This document shows, one piece after another, positions 8,289 to 15,969 of a DNA stretch of 64,000 bases. The position numbers were made by a program, and so were the translations under genes. Below the pieces are notes generated by a model, which was given only the letters and a program-made list of their open reading frames with translations, was not told the origin of the DNA and did not search any database. The stretch is from Hufsiella arboris. Lineage in GTDB: Bacteria; Bacteroidota; Bacteroidia; Sphingobacteriales; Sphingobacteriaceae. The stretch is taken from contig NZ_WVHT01000002.1 of NCBI RefSeq assembly GCF_009834875.1, forward strand, positions 1 through 64,000, written 5' to 3'. Within the stretch, counting starts at the first letter, position 1, and every line of letters starts with the position of its first letter.

Positions 8289-8450
8289 TATTGCCAAAGC
8301 AGGGCTTGACAAGCCGGATGCGTTAAGCTCAAGTGTTCCAGTGGATAGGACATGTCACAACAGGCGGCCTGGCAAATTCGCCATACATATTGGAAGTTTT
8401 GTACTCCGAAACACGCCCGAACGCAAAGCCCGAAACCATTATGCATCGTT
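8289..8450 (+). repeat. Cassette-type imperfect palindrome S8
   Basis: Left arm GCAGGGCTTGACAAGCCGGATGCG (given here as its parts GCAGGGCTTG and CCGGATGCG); right arm CGCCCGAACGCAAAGCCCG followed by AAACCATTATGC. The right arm is nearly identical to that of S2 and close to S7. This copy is longer than the others, with an interior of about 80 bases. The gap to the next gene is about 100 bases without other features. Confidence 0.55.
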
Positions 8451-8553
8451 ATAAAAACCTCTTGACGCAGAAGACCACTTTTTTGACGCATTATGCCCTA
8501 TCTGTTTTGCGGTTAAGCAGTACATTTGAATTGCAACAAAAAAAAATAAAATT

Positions 8554-8985
8554 ATGGCAAATATCAATCCACACATTAATTTCAACGGCAATGCAGAAGA
8601 AGCGTTCAACTTTTACAAATCAGTATTTGGCGGAGAGTTCGCAAAAATAATGCGTTTCAAAGATCTGGTAAATGCTGGATTTCCAGTAGCAGAAAATGAA
8701 GCAAATAAAATAATGCACATTGCTTTACCAATCGGTAAAACTTTTTTAATGGCTAATGATGTACCTGAAATATTGGGGCGAACAAATGAAAATGAGAACA
8801 GAAGTAAAATTGTAATTAGCGCGGAAAGCAAAGAAGAAGCTGACAAATTATTCAATGGACTTTCTGCAGGCGGACAAATTGAAATGCCTATTTCTGACAG
8901 CCCCTGGGGTACATATTTTGGTATGTTTAGAGATAAGTATGGAATTGAATGGATGATAGATTTTGATTCGAATTTTAAGGGCTAA
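8554..8985 (+). CDS. VOC family protein (PhnB-like)
   Basis: It has 143 residues and is a cytosolic vicinal-oxygen-chelate fold protein of the PhnB / 3-demethylubiquinone-methyltransferase-like branch. It shows the paired beta-alpha-beta-beta-beta modules: NPHINFNGNAEEAFNFYKSV at the start with the typical AEEAFNFYKSVFGGE motif, then IMHIALPIGKTFLMANDVP, and in the second half the repeat SAESKEEADKLFNGLSAGG and the closing FGMFRDKYGIEWMIDFD. Members bind a metal and small molecules; many give resistance to antibiotics or aldehydes, but the substrate here is unknown. It is the last recognisable gene of the cassette-like run. Confidence 0.85.
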   Translation: MANINPHINFNGNAEEAFNFYKSVFGGEFAKIMRFKDLVNAGFPVAENEANKIMHIALPIGKTFLMANDVPEILGRTNENENRSKIVISAESKEEADKLFNGLSAGGQIEMPISDSPWGTYFGMFRDKYGIEWMIDFDSNFKG

Positions 8986-9494
8986 ATATAGCCGAAGAAA
9001 ATAACGAATACATCACGGTATTCCCAAATGCAAGCTAACAGCTTCGATTGGACATTTGTGCAAGGTTACAGAATGGAGTAATCATTCACATTGGCGATCC
9101 TGATTGTTATACCACAGCATGAAGAAAACGACCCAAGATATAACGTAAAATAAACCAACAATTAAAGTTTAGTTTTTAGAACTGTAGCCTTTCCCTTTAT
9201 GCCAAACGGTCTAAAAACCTCTCCTCTTTTTTCTCATTTAGTTTTATAAGTTCCGGCCTCAGCCGCAGATAGTTTTCGATATTCCAAGGTATAGAATTCG
9301 TTGTTGGAAAAGACCGCGACCTGGCAGAATTATCTATTTAGAGCAGGCTGTGGCGTAGAGCTTGATTTTGACTTTTAACTACTCGCCCTTTATCGTTATT
9401 GCTTAAGGTTTTTGAGGCGTTGCTGGCGATGGCAATGGGTTATATCTCAGTCGCCTAACCGCTATGGTTACTTCAATATTTCCTTTAATACACT
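8986..9494. other. Gene-free stretch of about 500 bases
   Basis: No gene on either strand. Just after the VOC gene there is a weakly palindromic section (9010-9060, including AAGCTAACAGCTT), which may be a decayed cassette-type repeat. The rest shows no coding pattern or recognisable RNA. Confidence 0.4.
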
Positions 9495-9523
9495 AAATTA
9501 TTATTGTTTATCAATAATAATTT
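9495..9523 (+). promoter_or_regulatory. Perfect 12-bp inverted repeat upstream of the DUF2975/HTH pair
   Basis: The arms AAATTATTATTG (9495-9506) and CAATAATAATTT (9512-9523) are exact complements around the 5-base spacer TTTAT. The site lies 38 bases before the start codon of the DUF2975 gene. It is a likely operator, and the HTH protein two genes on is the obvious candidate binder (autoregulation). The base composition makes a transcription terminator unlikely. Confidence 0.7.
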
Positions 9524-9560
9524 ATTATTTTAGCGTAATGAATCAAATGGTTAAAACATT

Positions 9561-10040
9561 ATGAAAAGAATTCCAATAGTATTTCTTCAGGCAGTCATCG
9601 TGCTTATCGGCACTATTGCACTTGTCATTTTGCTTTGGCTTCCCTTAACTGAGGGAAGGGCCGCAAACTTAGACTTGTTCAGCATTTATTTTGACCCGCT
9701 CATTTTGTATGCATACGCGGCATCAGTCGCTTTTTTTGTCGCGCTGTACAAGGCGTTCAAATTACTTGGATACATCGGACATAATAAAGTTTTCTCTCCA
9801 AGCTCTGTTAAGACTTTAAAGGGTATAAAATATTGTGCAATCGTGCTGGGTGCTTTAATTGTGTTAGCGGGATTATACATAAGACTATTTCACAATAAAG
9901 ATGACGACCCTGCGGGCTTTCTTGCCATTTGTATCGTAACTACTTTTGTTTCTATCGTAGTTGCAACTGCTGCGGCAATATTTGAAAAACTCTTGCAAAA
10001 TGCCATCGATATGAAATCTGAAAATGACTTAACAATTTAA
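9561..10040 (+). CDS. DUF2975 membrane protein
   Basis: It has 159 residues and is an inner-membrane protein with four predicted helices, at about residues 8-28, 44-66, 92-112 and 121-142, with the short loop motif GHNKVFSPSSVKTLK between the second and third. This arrangement and the motif F-S-x-x-x-V-K-x-L-K are typical of DUF2975. Members occur next to a small Cro/C1-type regulator, as here; the pair behaves as a sensor/regulator unit in Firmicutes and Bacteroidota by genome context, but the signal is unknown. Only 3 bases separate its stop from the regulator's start. The start follows a 12-bp inverted repeat operator. Confidence 0.85.
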   Translation: MKRIPIVFLQAVIVLIGTIALVILLWLPLTEGRAANLDLFSIYFDPLILYAYAASVAFFVALYKAFKLLGYIGHNKVFSPSSVKTLKGIKYCAIVLGALIVLAGLYIRLFHNKDDDPAGFLAICIVTTFVSIVVATAAAIFEKLLQNAIDMKSENDLTI

Positions 10041-10043
10041 GCT

Positions 10044-10271
10044 ATGCCAATTATTGTAAATTTAGATGTGATGATGGCAAAGCGAAAAATTTCATTAAAC
10101 GAACTTTCTGAAAGAGTTGACTTGACGCTGTCTAACCTATCGATCTTAAAGACAGGGAAGGCGAAGGCAATACGATTTAGCACCTTGGATGCAATTTGTA
10201 AAGCATTAGAATGCCAACCCGGTGACATTTTAGAATATGTTAATGATGAACAAAAAACAACAGACCGTTAG
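10044..10271 (+). CDS. Cro/C1-type HTH regulator, YozG-like
   Basis: It has 75 residues, a single helix-turn-helix domain of the small YozG-like group. The recognisable pattern is MPIIVNLDVMMAKRKISLNEL, then SERVDLTLSNLSILKTGKAKA (turn and recognition helix), then STLDAICKALECQPGDILEYV, the standard closing motif of this group. It acts in the cytosol as a DNA-binding dimer, probably repressing or activating its own operon through the inverted repeat at 9495-9523. It is co-transcribed with the DUF2975 membrane protein just upstream. Confidence 0.9.
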   Translation: MPIIVNLDVMMAKRKISLNELSERVDLTLSNLSILKTGKAKAIRFSTLDAICKALECQPGDILEYVNDEQKTTDR

Positions 10272-10312
10272 CATCAGTTAGCAATTCGCCGGCAGTCACA
10301 GGGCATATTTGG

Positions 10313-11683
10313 TTAAAACTTAAAAGTGATGGTACTGCCGAACATCAAAATATCTTTCCCCGGACCGGCTTCTTTTAAATAATCTCCGGTATTAAACCAG
10401 GTAAATTCCTGCCTGAAATACAAATATTTGTTAGGAAAATATTCCAGTGCGCCGCCTAGCTGACGGCCAATTTGCTTTGATGTCCCGACCTTGCCGGAAT
10501 AAATGAGTTTGCTGTTAACCGCGTAAATTCCGTCATTACGGCTCATACGCCAGAAAAGGTCGTAATCGCTGGAGAATATTAAGTTTTTAGTGAGATTGAA
10601 CTGGATATACGGATGAGCATCTACTAAGTTAGACGGGCCGATCAGCGCAGCCAGGCCAAAATAAGCACCTTTAGGAAATAAGGGGTTGAAGGTGTTAAGC
10701 CTGCTGTCGTTATAGGTTTTGTCGCCGCTTATAGCTTCAGTTTTTAAACCAATCTGCGGCTTGAATTTGTTGTGAAAAAAAGTGTAGGCAACGTTAACAG
10801 ACATCGTCCACGCCGAAATGGCACTGGCTGCAAAATCACCAAACTGATATAAGCCCTCGATGTCGTATTGCCAGGCTGGCGTGGTTTCCCACAATCGTGC
10901 ACCAACAGAATGGCGCGTTTCAGTCCCGCTGCCATCATCAAATGAGACCGCTTTTTTACGAATGCCGAGATAATAGATATCAAAATTTGACACGACCTTT
11001 ATTTTGTTAAAAACAGCGTAAGCGCCCCAAAAATGCGTGGCATCGCTGAAGCCGTCATCAAAAATATTTGGCTTAGCGAATACGTAATGAGAATAAAAAA
11101 GATCAAGTTTTACATTTTGACTGCCGTACATAATCTTGGCAGCGTCAAAGGACTGGCGATTATTTGGCGCCTCGCGCACAGCCACTAATCTTTGTGATCC
11201 GTATGAAAGTTCCTGCCGGCCTACCCGTAAAGTCAATTTTCTTGTGTTGCTTAAGGTTGTTGAAACGTCAAAAAAAGCCTGGTGCAGATCAAGGGGGTTT
11301 TGATCAACCGGTGATGGAGTGTCTGCCTCGCCGCCGGCCAAACTGCTTTGCAGCTGTACAAATGTGCGAAAGTGTTTGCCGGCATGAAAATCGACATGAC
11401 CCAAATACCTGGCCAGTATAAAACCGTCTTTGTCTTCGGGCGCCTCACCCCAGTCCTGATTCTTGTAATAGAAGTATTGGAAGCGTGCTTCGCCACCGAA
11501 ACTAAAATAGGCGGCGTTGTCTTTAGAAACGGAATTGAACTTCAAATTGCGATACCAATCACTTGTGGTATCTTTAGCCAGGTAGCTGTAATTTTCGTCG
11601 TATCGCAGCTGCTTAAAGGATTTTTCTTGCGCCAAACAGCTTAATGATGTAAGTAAAAAAAACAGGGCAATTAAGGTCTTCAT
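10313..11683 (-). CDS. Outer-membrane porin with alginate-export-type barrel
   Basis: It has 456 residues from ATG 11683, with a signal peptide (KTLIALFFLLTSLSCLAQEK). The mature part has the alternating-residue pattern of a beta-barrel and many aromatic girdle residues. Motifs such as RLTLRVGRQELSYGSQRLVA (here starting KLTLRVGRQELSYG) followed by REAPNNRQSFDAAK are characteristic of alginate export (AlgE-like) porins of Bacteroidota, and the C-terminal Phe (MFGSTITFKF) is the outer-membrane insertion signal. It likely passes small anionic or sugar-like compounds; the substrate is not known. The frame stays open upstream to 11791, but those 36 codons resemble another family (see the next entry), so I start at 11683. 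Confidence 0.8.
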   Translation of the reverse strand: MKTLIALFFLLTSLSCLAQEKSFKQLRYDENYSYLAKDTTSDWYRNLKFNSVSKDNAAYFSFGGEARFQYFYYKNQDWGEAPEDKDGFILARYLGHVDFHAGKHFRTFVQLQSSLAGGEADTPSPVDQNPLDLHQAFFDVSTTLSNTRKLTLRVGRQELSYGSQRLVAVREAPNNRQSFDAAKIMYGSQNVKLDLFYSHYVFAKPNIFDDGFSDATHFWGAYAVFNKIKVVSNFDIYYLGIRKKAVSFDDGSGTETRHSVGARLWETTPAWQYDIEGLYQFGDFAASAISAWTMSVNVAYTFFHNKFKPQIGLKTEAISGDKTYNDSRLNTFNPLFPKGAYFGLAALIGPSNLVDAHPYIQFNLTKNLIFSSDYDLFWRMSRNDGIYAVNSKLIYSGKVGTSKQIGRQLGGALEYFPNKYLYFRQEFTWFNTGDYLKEAGPGKDILMFGSTITFKF

Positions 11684-11791
11684 GAGGAAACGGGATTTCA
11701 GATCAACCTGATTGCTGGCCACTTGATCTTTAAAGTCGATGAGCACTAATGCATGACTGCCGGATGGAAGTAAATCGGGTGGAAGTTCCAT
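11684..11791 (-). pseudogene. In-frame remnant of an isochorismatase-family gene
   Basis: The 36 codons upstream of and in frame with the porin include LLPSGSHALVLIDFKDQVAS. This resembles the start of isochorismatase-family hydrolases (ALxLIDFQxQ, where the Asp is catalytic). There is no rest of the enzyme nearby. The simplest reading is that a deletion joined the first 30 or so codons of such a gene to the region before the porin. Whether it is translated, giving a fused porin without an N-terminal signal, is unknown. Confidence 0.4.
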
Positions 11792-12319
11792 GATAGTAAT
11801 TCGTTTAGTTAATCACTGCCACAAAACTTAGCTAAGAATAGGCCGGTAATGTAATTTATTGATTGATAAATAGTTGTGTTTCGTTTATCCAAATCCGGTA
11901 GCTGTATTTCGGAGTTTAACTGGTTTTTTACGATATAACGTTGTCCTGTTATTGGCTAGCTTTTGCCGCGATCGATTGGAATAACGTCAGGTATGAACCG
12001 TATCAAAAGGAACGATAGATAAGTTCAATCAGGCTTTTCGCAACAATACAGTATTTCAACTTTTCAGCCATTACATCTCTTGTCAGAGAATTGCTGCCAG
12101 CATTACCTTATTTCGTTGCTGACAATACCAGATAACGATATAAAGCAAATATGAATTGCTGAAAAAAGCATAAGTGACTGTTTGTTAATGATTTGCATTG
12201 GTGGCTCGCTGCTTGCCATTTGAATTTCATATCAAATAAAACGGATATGAACGCAAAACCTCAGCCAGTACCATCGATTGCCTGGAAGACAGCAGATAAA
12301 TCATTAACACCTTCACATT
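11792..12319. other. Gene-free divergent intergenic region
   Basis: About 530 bases between the porin (leftwards) and the hydrolase operon (rightwards). I see no gene, RNA or strong repeat. It presumably holds promoters for both sides, but I could not fix one with a good TTG-N19-TAnnTTTG match. Confidence 0.4.
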
Positions 12320-13102
12320 ATGAAAGCTTTGACATCTAAGACCATTGTTTTTATTACCGGTGCGTTTGTAAGCAGCGACTGCTGGAACGATTGGAAAACC
12401 TATTTCGAGGAACGGGGCTATACTACATTGGCGCCAGCCTGGCCTCATAAGGATGCACCGGCCTGCACATTGCGGGAAAGACATCCCGATGCCGAAGTCG
12501 CCAGTTTGCGCCTGGCTTCATTAACCGATTATTTTGCAACCATCGTAAAGCAGCTGTCTGAGAAGCCGATCCTTATTGGCCATTCGATGGGCGGGTTGAT
12601 AACGCAGTTGTTGCTTCAAAAAGATCTGGCGACTGCAGGTATCGCCATTCATTCACTCCAGCCCAAGGGTATTTTTACTTTTAAGTTTTCTTTTTATAAA
12701 GCGGGCTGGGGGGCATTGGGTTTTTTCACAGATACGAAAAAAACCTACCTCATGTCATTTCGCGAATGGCAATATGCGTTTACAAATGGCATGTCTTTCG
12801 AGCAGCAAAAGGAGGCATACTATAACCTGCTGGTGCCTGAATCAAAACTGCTGGTCAGGGATGCCACAACCGACGCAGCAAAAATCAACTTTTCTTCTGC
12901 GCACGCTCCACTGCTATTCCTTGCAGGCAGTACCGATCACTTCATACCGGCTTCGCTTAACTATAGTAATTACAAAAAATACAGCCATCACCAATCGGTA
13001 ACCGATTATAAAGAATTTGCAGGCCGTAATCATTTCGTACTTGGCCAGCCAAACTGGTCGGAGATCGCCGATTTTGTGTTAAGCTGGATTAAAAAAAATT
13101 AA
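12320..13102 (+). CDS. Alpha/beta hydrolase
   Basis: It has 260 residues and a canonical alpha/beta hydrolase layout without a signal peptide, so it is cytosolic. The opening strand is TIVFITGAFVSSDCWNDW; the nucleophile elbow GHSMGG lies at about residues 87-92 (Ser nucleophile); the acid is probably the Asp in AGSTDHFIP, and the His in AGRNHFVLGQ near the C terminus completes the triad. The lid region (residues 115-165) is long and aromatic (FYKAGWGALGFF). It heads a four-gene rightward operon, 20 bases before the amidohydrolase. The substrate is unknown; an esterase or C-C hydrolase acting with the downstream hydrolases is plausible. Confidence 0.85.
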   Translation: MKALTSKTIVFITGAFVSSDCWNDWKTYFEERGYTTLAPAWPHKDAPACTLRERHPDAEVASLRLASLTDYFATIVKQLSEKPILIGHSMGGLITQLLLQKDLATAGIAIHSLQPKGIFTFKFSFYKAGWGALGFFTDTKKTYLMSFREWQYAFTNGMSFEQQKEAYYNLLVPESKLLVRDATTDAAKINFSSAHAPLLFLAGSTDHFIPASLNYSNYKKYSHHQSVTDYKEFAGRNHFVLGQPNWSEIADFVLSWIKKN

Positions 13103-13122
13103 AACCATCAAAGTAAATACAA

Positions 13123-14907
13123 ATGAAATCTTTATTGCCAGTTTTTAAGAAACTGTTCCTGGTACTTTTTGCTGCATCAGCTATGAACGTGTATGCCCAG
13201 CAAAAAGCTGATCTGATTATTTACAACGGGAAAATTGCCACCATGGCAAAGCCGGATGAATTTAAACAAGCAATAGCTATGAAAAATGGATTGATCCTGG
13301 CAACAGGCAGCACGCAGGCTATTTTAACCACGTATAAAAATACCGCTACTAAACTCGTTGATGCCGGAGGTAAAACCGTCATACCCGGGCTCAACGACAG
13401 TCATATGCATGCCATCAGGGAAGGACTTAATTTCAATATGGAGTTACGGTGGGATGGCGTGAAGACATTAAAGCGTGCTATGGCGATGCTGAAAGAGCAG
13501 GTCGCAAGAACGCCGCCCGGCGCCTGGGTGAAAGTAGTTGGCGGCTGGAATGAATTCCAGTTTGCAGAAAAAAGACAGCCTACCATTGACGAAATCAATG
13601 CCGCGGTGCCAGACAAACCGGTATTTATCACTTACCTGTATGGCAAAGCTTTTTTGAATAAAAAGGGCATCGAAGTACTTGGTTACGATAAGAATACCAG
13701 CTACCCGGGCAGCGTAATTGAGTTAGGTAAAGATGGTAAACCTACTGGTCTTTTGTACGCCAAAGAAACGCCTATGGCTATTTACCGCACGCTTGCCCTT
13801 ACCGGCACGCTGACTCCAGAAGAAAGAATCAATAGTTCCGAGCATTTCTATCGTGAAATTAACAGCTTCGGTATAACCAGCGTAGTTGATGCGGCCGGGG
13901 GCTCGCAAAATTATGATGCCGACTACCAGGCTTCGCTTTCACTTGCAAAGGCAGGGAAGTTAACAGTAAGAACGGCTTACTATCTGTTCGCACAGCAAAA
14001 AGGGAAGGAACTCGAGGATTATGAAAAATGGATCGGGAAAACATATCCTAATAAAAACGACCATTTGTTAATGGCCAACGGCTATAATATGGAAGGCGCG
14101 GGCGAAAACATTGTCGCATCTGCTGCTGATTTTGAAAACTTCCTGGAGCCACGAATAGTGCTTTCTCCTGATATGGAAACTGATCTGGAGCCGGTTATAC
14201 GCCTGTTGGTTAAAAATCGCTGGCCTTTTCGCCTGCATGCTACCTACGGTGAGTCAATTGACAGGATGTTAAATGTGTTTGAGAAGGTAAACAAGGACAC
14301 GCCATTTAACGGTTTGCGTTGGTTTTTCGATCATGCAGAAACTATTACAGATTCTGAGCTTGCCCGTGTTAAAGTCCTTGGAGGCGGAGTCGCCGTTCAG
14401 TTTCGAATGTATTTCCAGGGAGAGCTTTACACTAAAATGTACGGCCAACCCAAAACACAGCTTCCGCCAATAAAGAAAATGCTGGCTATGGGCATCCCGG
14501 TAGGCATGGGTACCGATGCGCCGCGTATTTCTACTTATAACCCCTGGATAGCGATGGACTGGCTGCTGACGGGCAAAACCATCGGTGGTATGCAGTTTTG
14601 GCCGAAAGATCAGGTACTGGATAAATTCACGGCGCTTCAATTATATACCTCAGGTAGCGCCTGGTTCTCGGGCGAAGAAAAACTTAAAGGTAAATTGGTT
14701 AAAGGGATGTATGCCGATATGGCCATCCTGTCCGATGACTATTTTACTGCCAGCCCCGAAAAAATCAAACACATCACCGCTTTGATGACTGTGGTAAATG
14801 GAAAAGTGGTTTATGCATCCGGTAAATATGCTGCTCAAAACCCGTCAATTGCAGACGTGATCCCTTCCTGGTCGCCGGTGAAATATTATGGCGGCTACCA
14901 AAAATAG
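13123..14907 (+). CDS. Secreted amidohydrolase, YtcJ-like
   Basis: It has 594 residues and is a metal-dependent amidohydrolase of the Amidohydro_3 / YtcJ type. A signal peptide ends at VYAQQK (about residue 26). The typical opening is ADLIIYNGKIATM; then GLNDSHMHAIREG (residues 88-100, the His-x-His metal pair), RLHATYGESI and WFFDHAETI with further His, and GMGTDAPRIS with the Asp near residue 465. The closing beta-sandwich motif is LVKGMYADMAILSDDYF. Family members hydrolyse cyclic or acyl amides; the specificity is not visible. It sits second in an operon of hydrolases, 36 bases before the MBL-fold gene. It is exported to the periplasm by sequence. Confidence 0.85.
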   Translation: MKSLLPVFKKLFLVLFAASAMNVYAQQKADLIIYNGKIATMAKPDEFKQAIAMKNGLILATGSTQAILTTYKNTATKLVDAGGKTVIPGLNDSHMHAIREGLNFNMELRWDGVKTLKRAMAMLKEQVARTPPGAWVKVVGGWNEFQFAEKRQPTIDEINAAVPDKPVFITYLYGKAFLNKKGIEVLGYDKNTSYPGSVIELGKDGKPTGLLYAKETPMAIYRTLALTGTLTPEERINSSEHFYREINSFGITSVVDAAGGSQNYDADYQASLSLAKAGKLTVRTAYYLFAQQKGKELEDYEKWIGKTYPNKNDHLLMANGYNMEGAGENIVASAADFENFLEPRIVLSPDMETDLEPVIRLLVKNRWPFRLHATYGESIDRMLNVFEKVNKDTPFNGLRWFFDHAETITDSELARVKVLGGGVAVQFRMYFQGELYTKMYGQPKTQLPPIKKMLAMGIPVGMGTDAPRISTYNPWIAMDWLLTGKTIGGMQFWPKDQVLDKFTALQLYTSGSAWFSGEEKLKGKLVKGMYADMAILSDDYFTASPEKIKHITALMTVVNGKVVYASGKYAAQNPSIADVIPSWSPVKYYGGYQK

Positions 14908-14943
14908 AAGTCTGTATCTGAAACAAATTTAAAAGCAACCACA

Positions 14944-15951
14944 ATGAAAATACAATTCTTAAAATTAGCCAAGCTTAGCCTGTTGCTGATGTGCTTTGGC
15001 CATCAGGCTTATTCTCAAATGCCAATGCCGCCGACTGTTCCCATCTGGGACGCCAATAAAGTAAGCCTGGGGCTGCAAAAAATAAGTAATGACGTTTATG
15101 CCATAATACCTACAACTGCCGCAAAAGAGACAGCTAAAGGTATCCCACAAGCTACGACAGGAGGGTTCATTGTAGGCGAAAAAGGTGTGTTGCTGATAGA
15201 AGTAATGCTAACAAAGCGACTGTACGATCAGCAGATTAAACTGGTTCGTTCAATCACCGATAAACCTATCATTTTCGCCGTCAACACCAGCGATCACGGC
15301 GACCATTGCTTCAGCAATTATTTATTGCCCGCAAAAACGGTGATCATTCAGAACGAATTCGCAAAAGAAAACCTCGCGAAAAACTATGACGGTATCAAGC
15401 AATTTATGGTCACCTTGTTTGGCTCGGGCAGGGGGATTGAAAATACCATTTTCCGCCCGGCTGATATTGTGATACCTAAAAACAGTAACCTGAAATTAGA
15501 CCTTGGTGGCGGTAAAATTGTGGAGTTGCTAAATGTAGGTACCGCGCAGTCGCCGGCTGATCTGTTCGTATGGATGCCTGATCAGAAAATATTTTGGGCC
15601 GGTAATCCGTTCATCGCAGAAAGTCCGGCTATACCATGGCTTTTTGACGGCTTCTTTTTAGAACCGGCAAGTAATCTGAAAAAGATATACGATTTTTTAC
15701 CCGAAGATGCAGTTGTCATTCCCGGCCATGGACGTATCACCAATAAAGCCGGCATTAAATACACGATAGATTATGTGCAGGAACTAAAAAAAGAAGTAGA
15801 AGCAGCGGTTGACAAAGGCCTTACACTTGAGCAAACCCGGGAGTATGTTAAAATGAAAGAATACGATAAAGGGTATGTGTTGTTCAACTGGCTGCATTAC
15901 AACTTTAACCTGCCTAATGCTTATAAAGACATCAGCAATAACAAGAAATAA
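14944..15951 (+). CDS. Secreted metallo-beta-lactamase-fold protein with altered metal ligands
   Basis: It has 335 residues with a signal peptide ending near AYSQMP. The fold is shown by GGFIVGEKGVLLIEVML, the motif region NTSDHGDHCF, AGNPF and VVIPGHGRIT. In standard members the first motif is HxHxDH; here it is SDHGDH, so the first His is Ser. The third-ligand His region reads GTAQSPADL (His to Gln), and the bridging Asp region reads WAGNP (Asp to Asn). Asp, the two other His of the first motif and the His of PGHG remain. This leaves one complete-looking metal site of the Asp-His-His type and an incomplete second one. It may be a mono-metal hydrolase or a pseudoenzyme. It lies third in the hydrolase operon. 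Confidence 0.75.
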   Translation: MKIQFLKLAKLSLLLMCFGHQAYSQMPMPPTVPIWDANKVSLGLQKISNDVYAIIPTTAAKETAKGIPQATTGGFIVGEKGVLLIEVMLTKRLYDQQIKLVRSITDKPIIFAVNTSDHGDHCFSNYLLPAKTVIIQNEFAKENLAKNYDGIKQFMVTLFGSGRGIENTIFRPADIVIPKNSNLKLDLGGGKIVELLNVGTAQSPADLFVWMPDQKIFWAGNPFIAESPAIPWLFDGFFLEPASNLKKIYDFLPEDAVVIPGHGRITNKAGIKYTIDYVQELKKEVEAAVDKGLTLEQTREYVKMKEYDKGYVLFNWLHYNFNLPNAYKDISNNKK

Positions 15952-15969
15952 TAATAAACAGCAAAAATC

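Noticed and set aside
1-8985. Classical class-type integron
   Set aside because: No IntI gene is seen and no exact GTTRRRY core boxes; I report only a cassette-like array.
11164-11644. Plus-strand open frames opposite the porin
   Set aside because: They overlap each other and the porin, and have the uneven composition of shadow frames.
14269-14640. Minus-strand open frame of 123 residues
   Set aside because: It is a shadow of the amidohydrolase gene.
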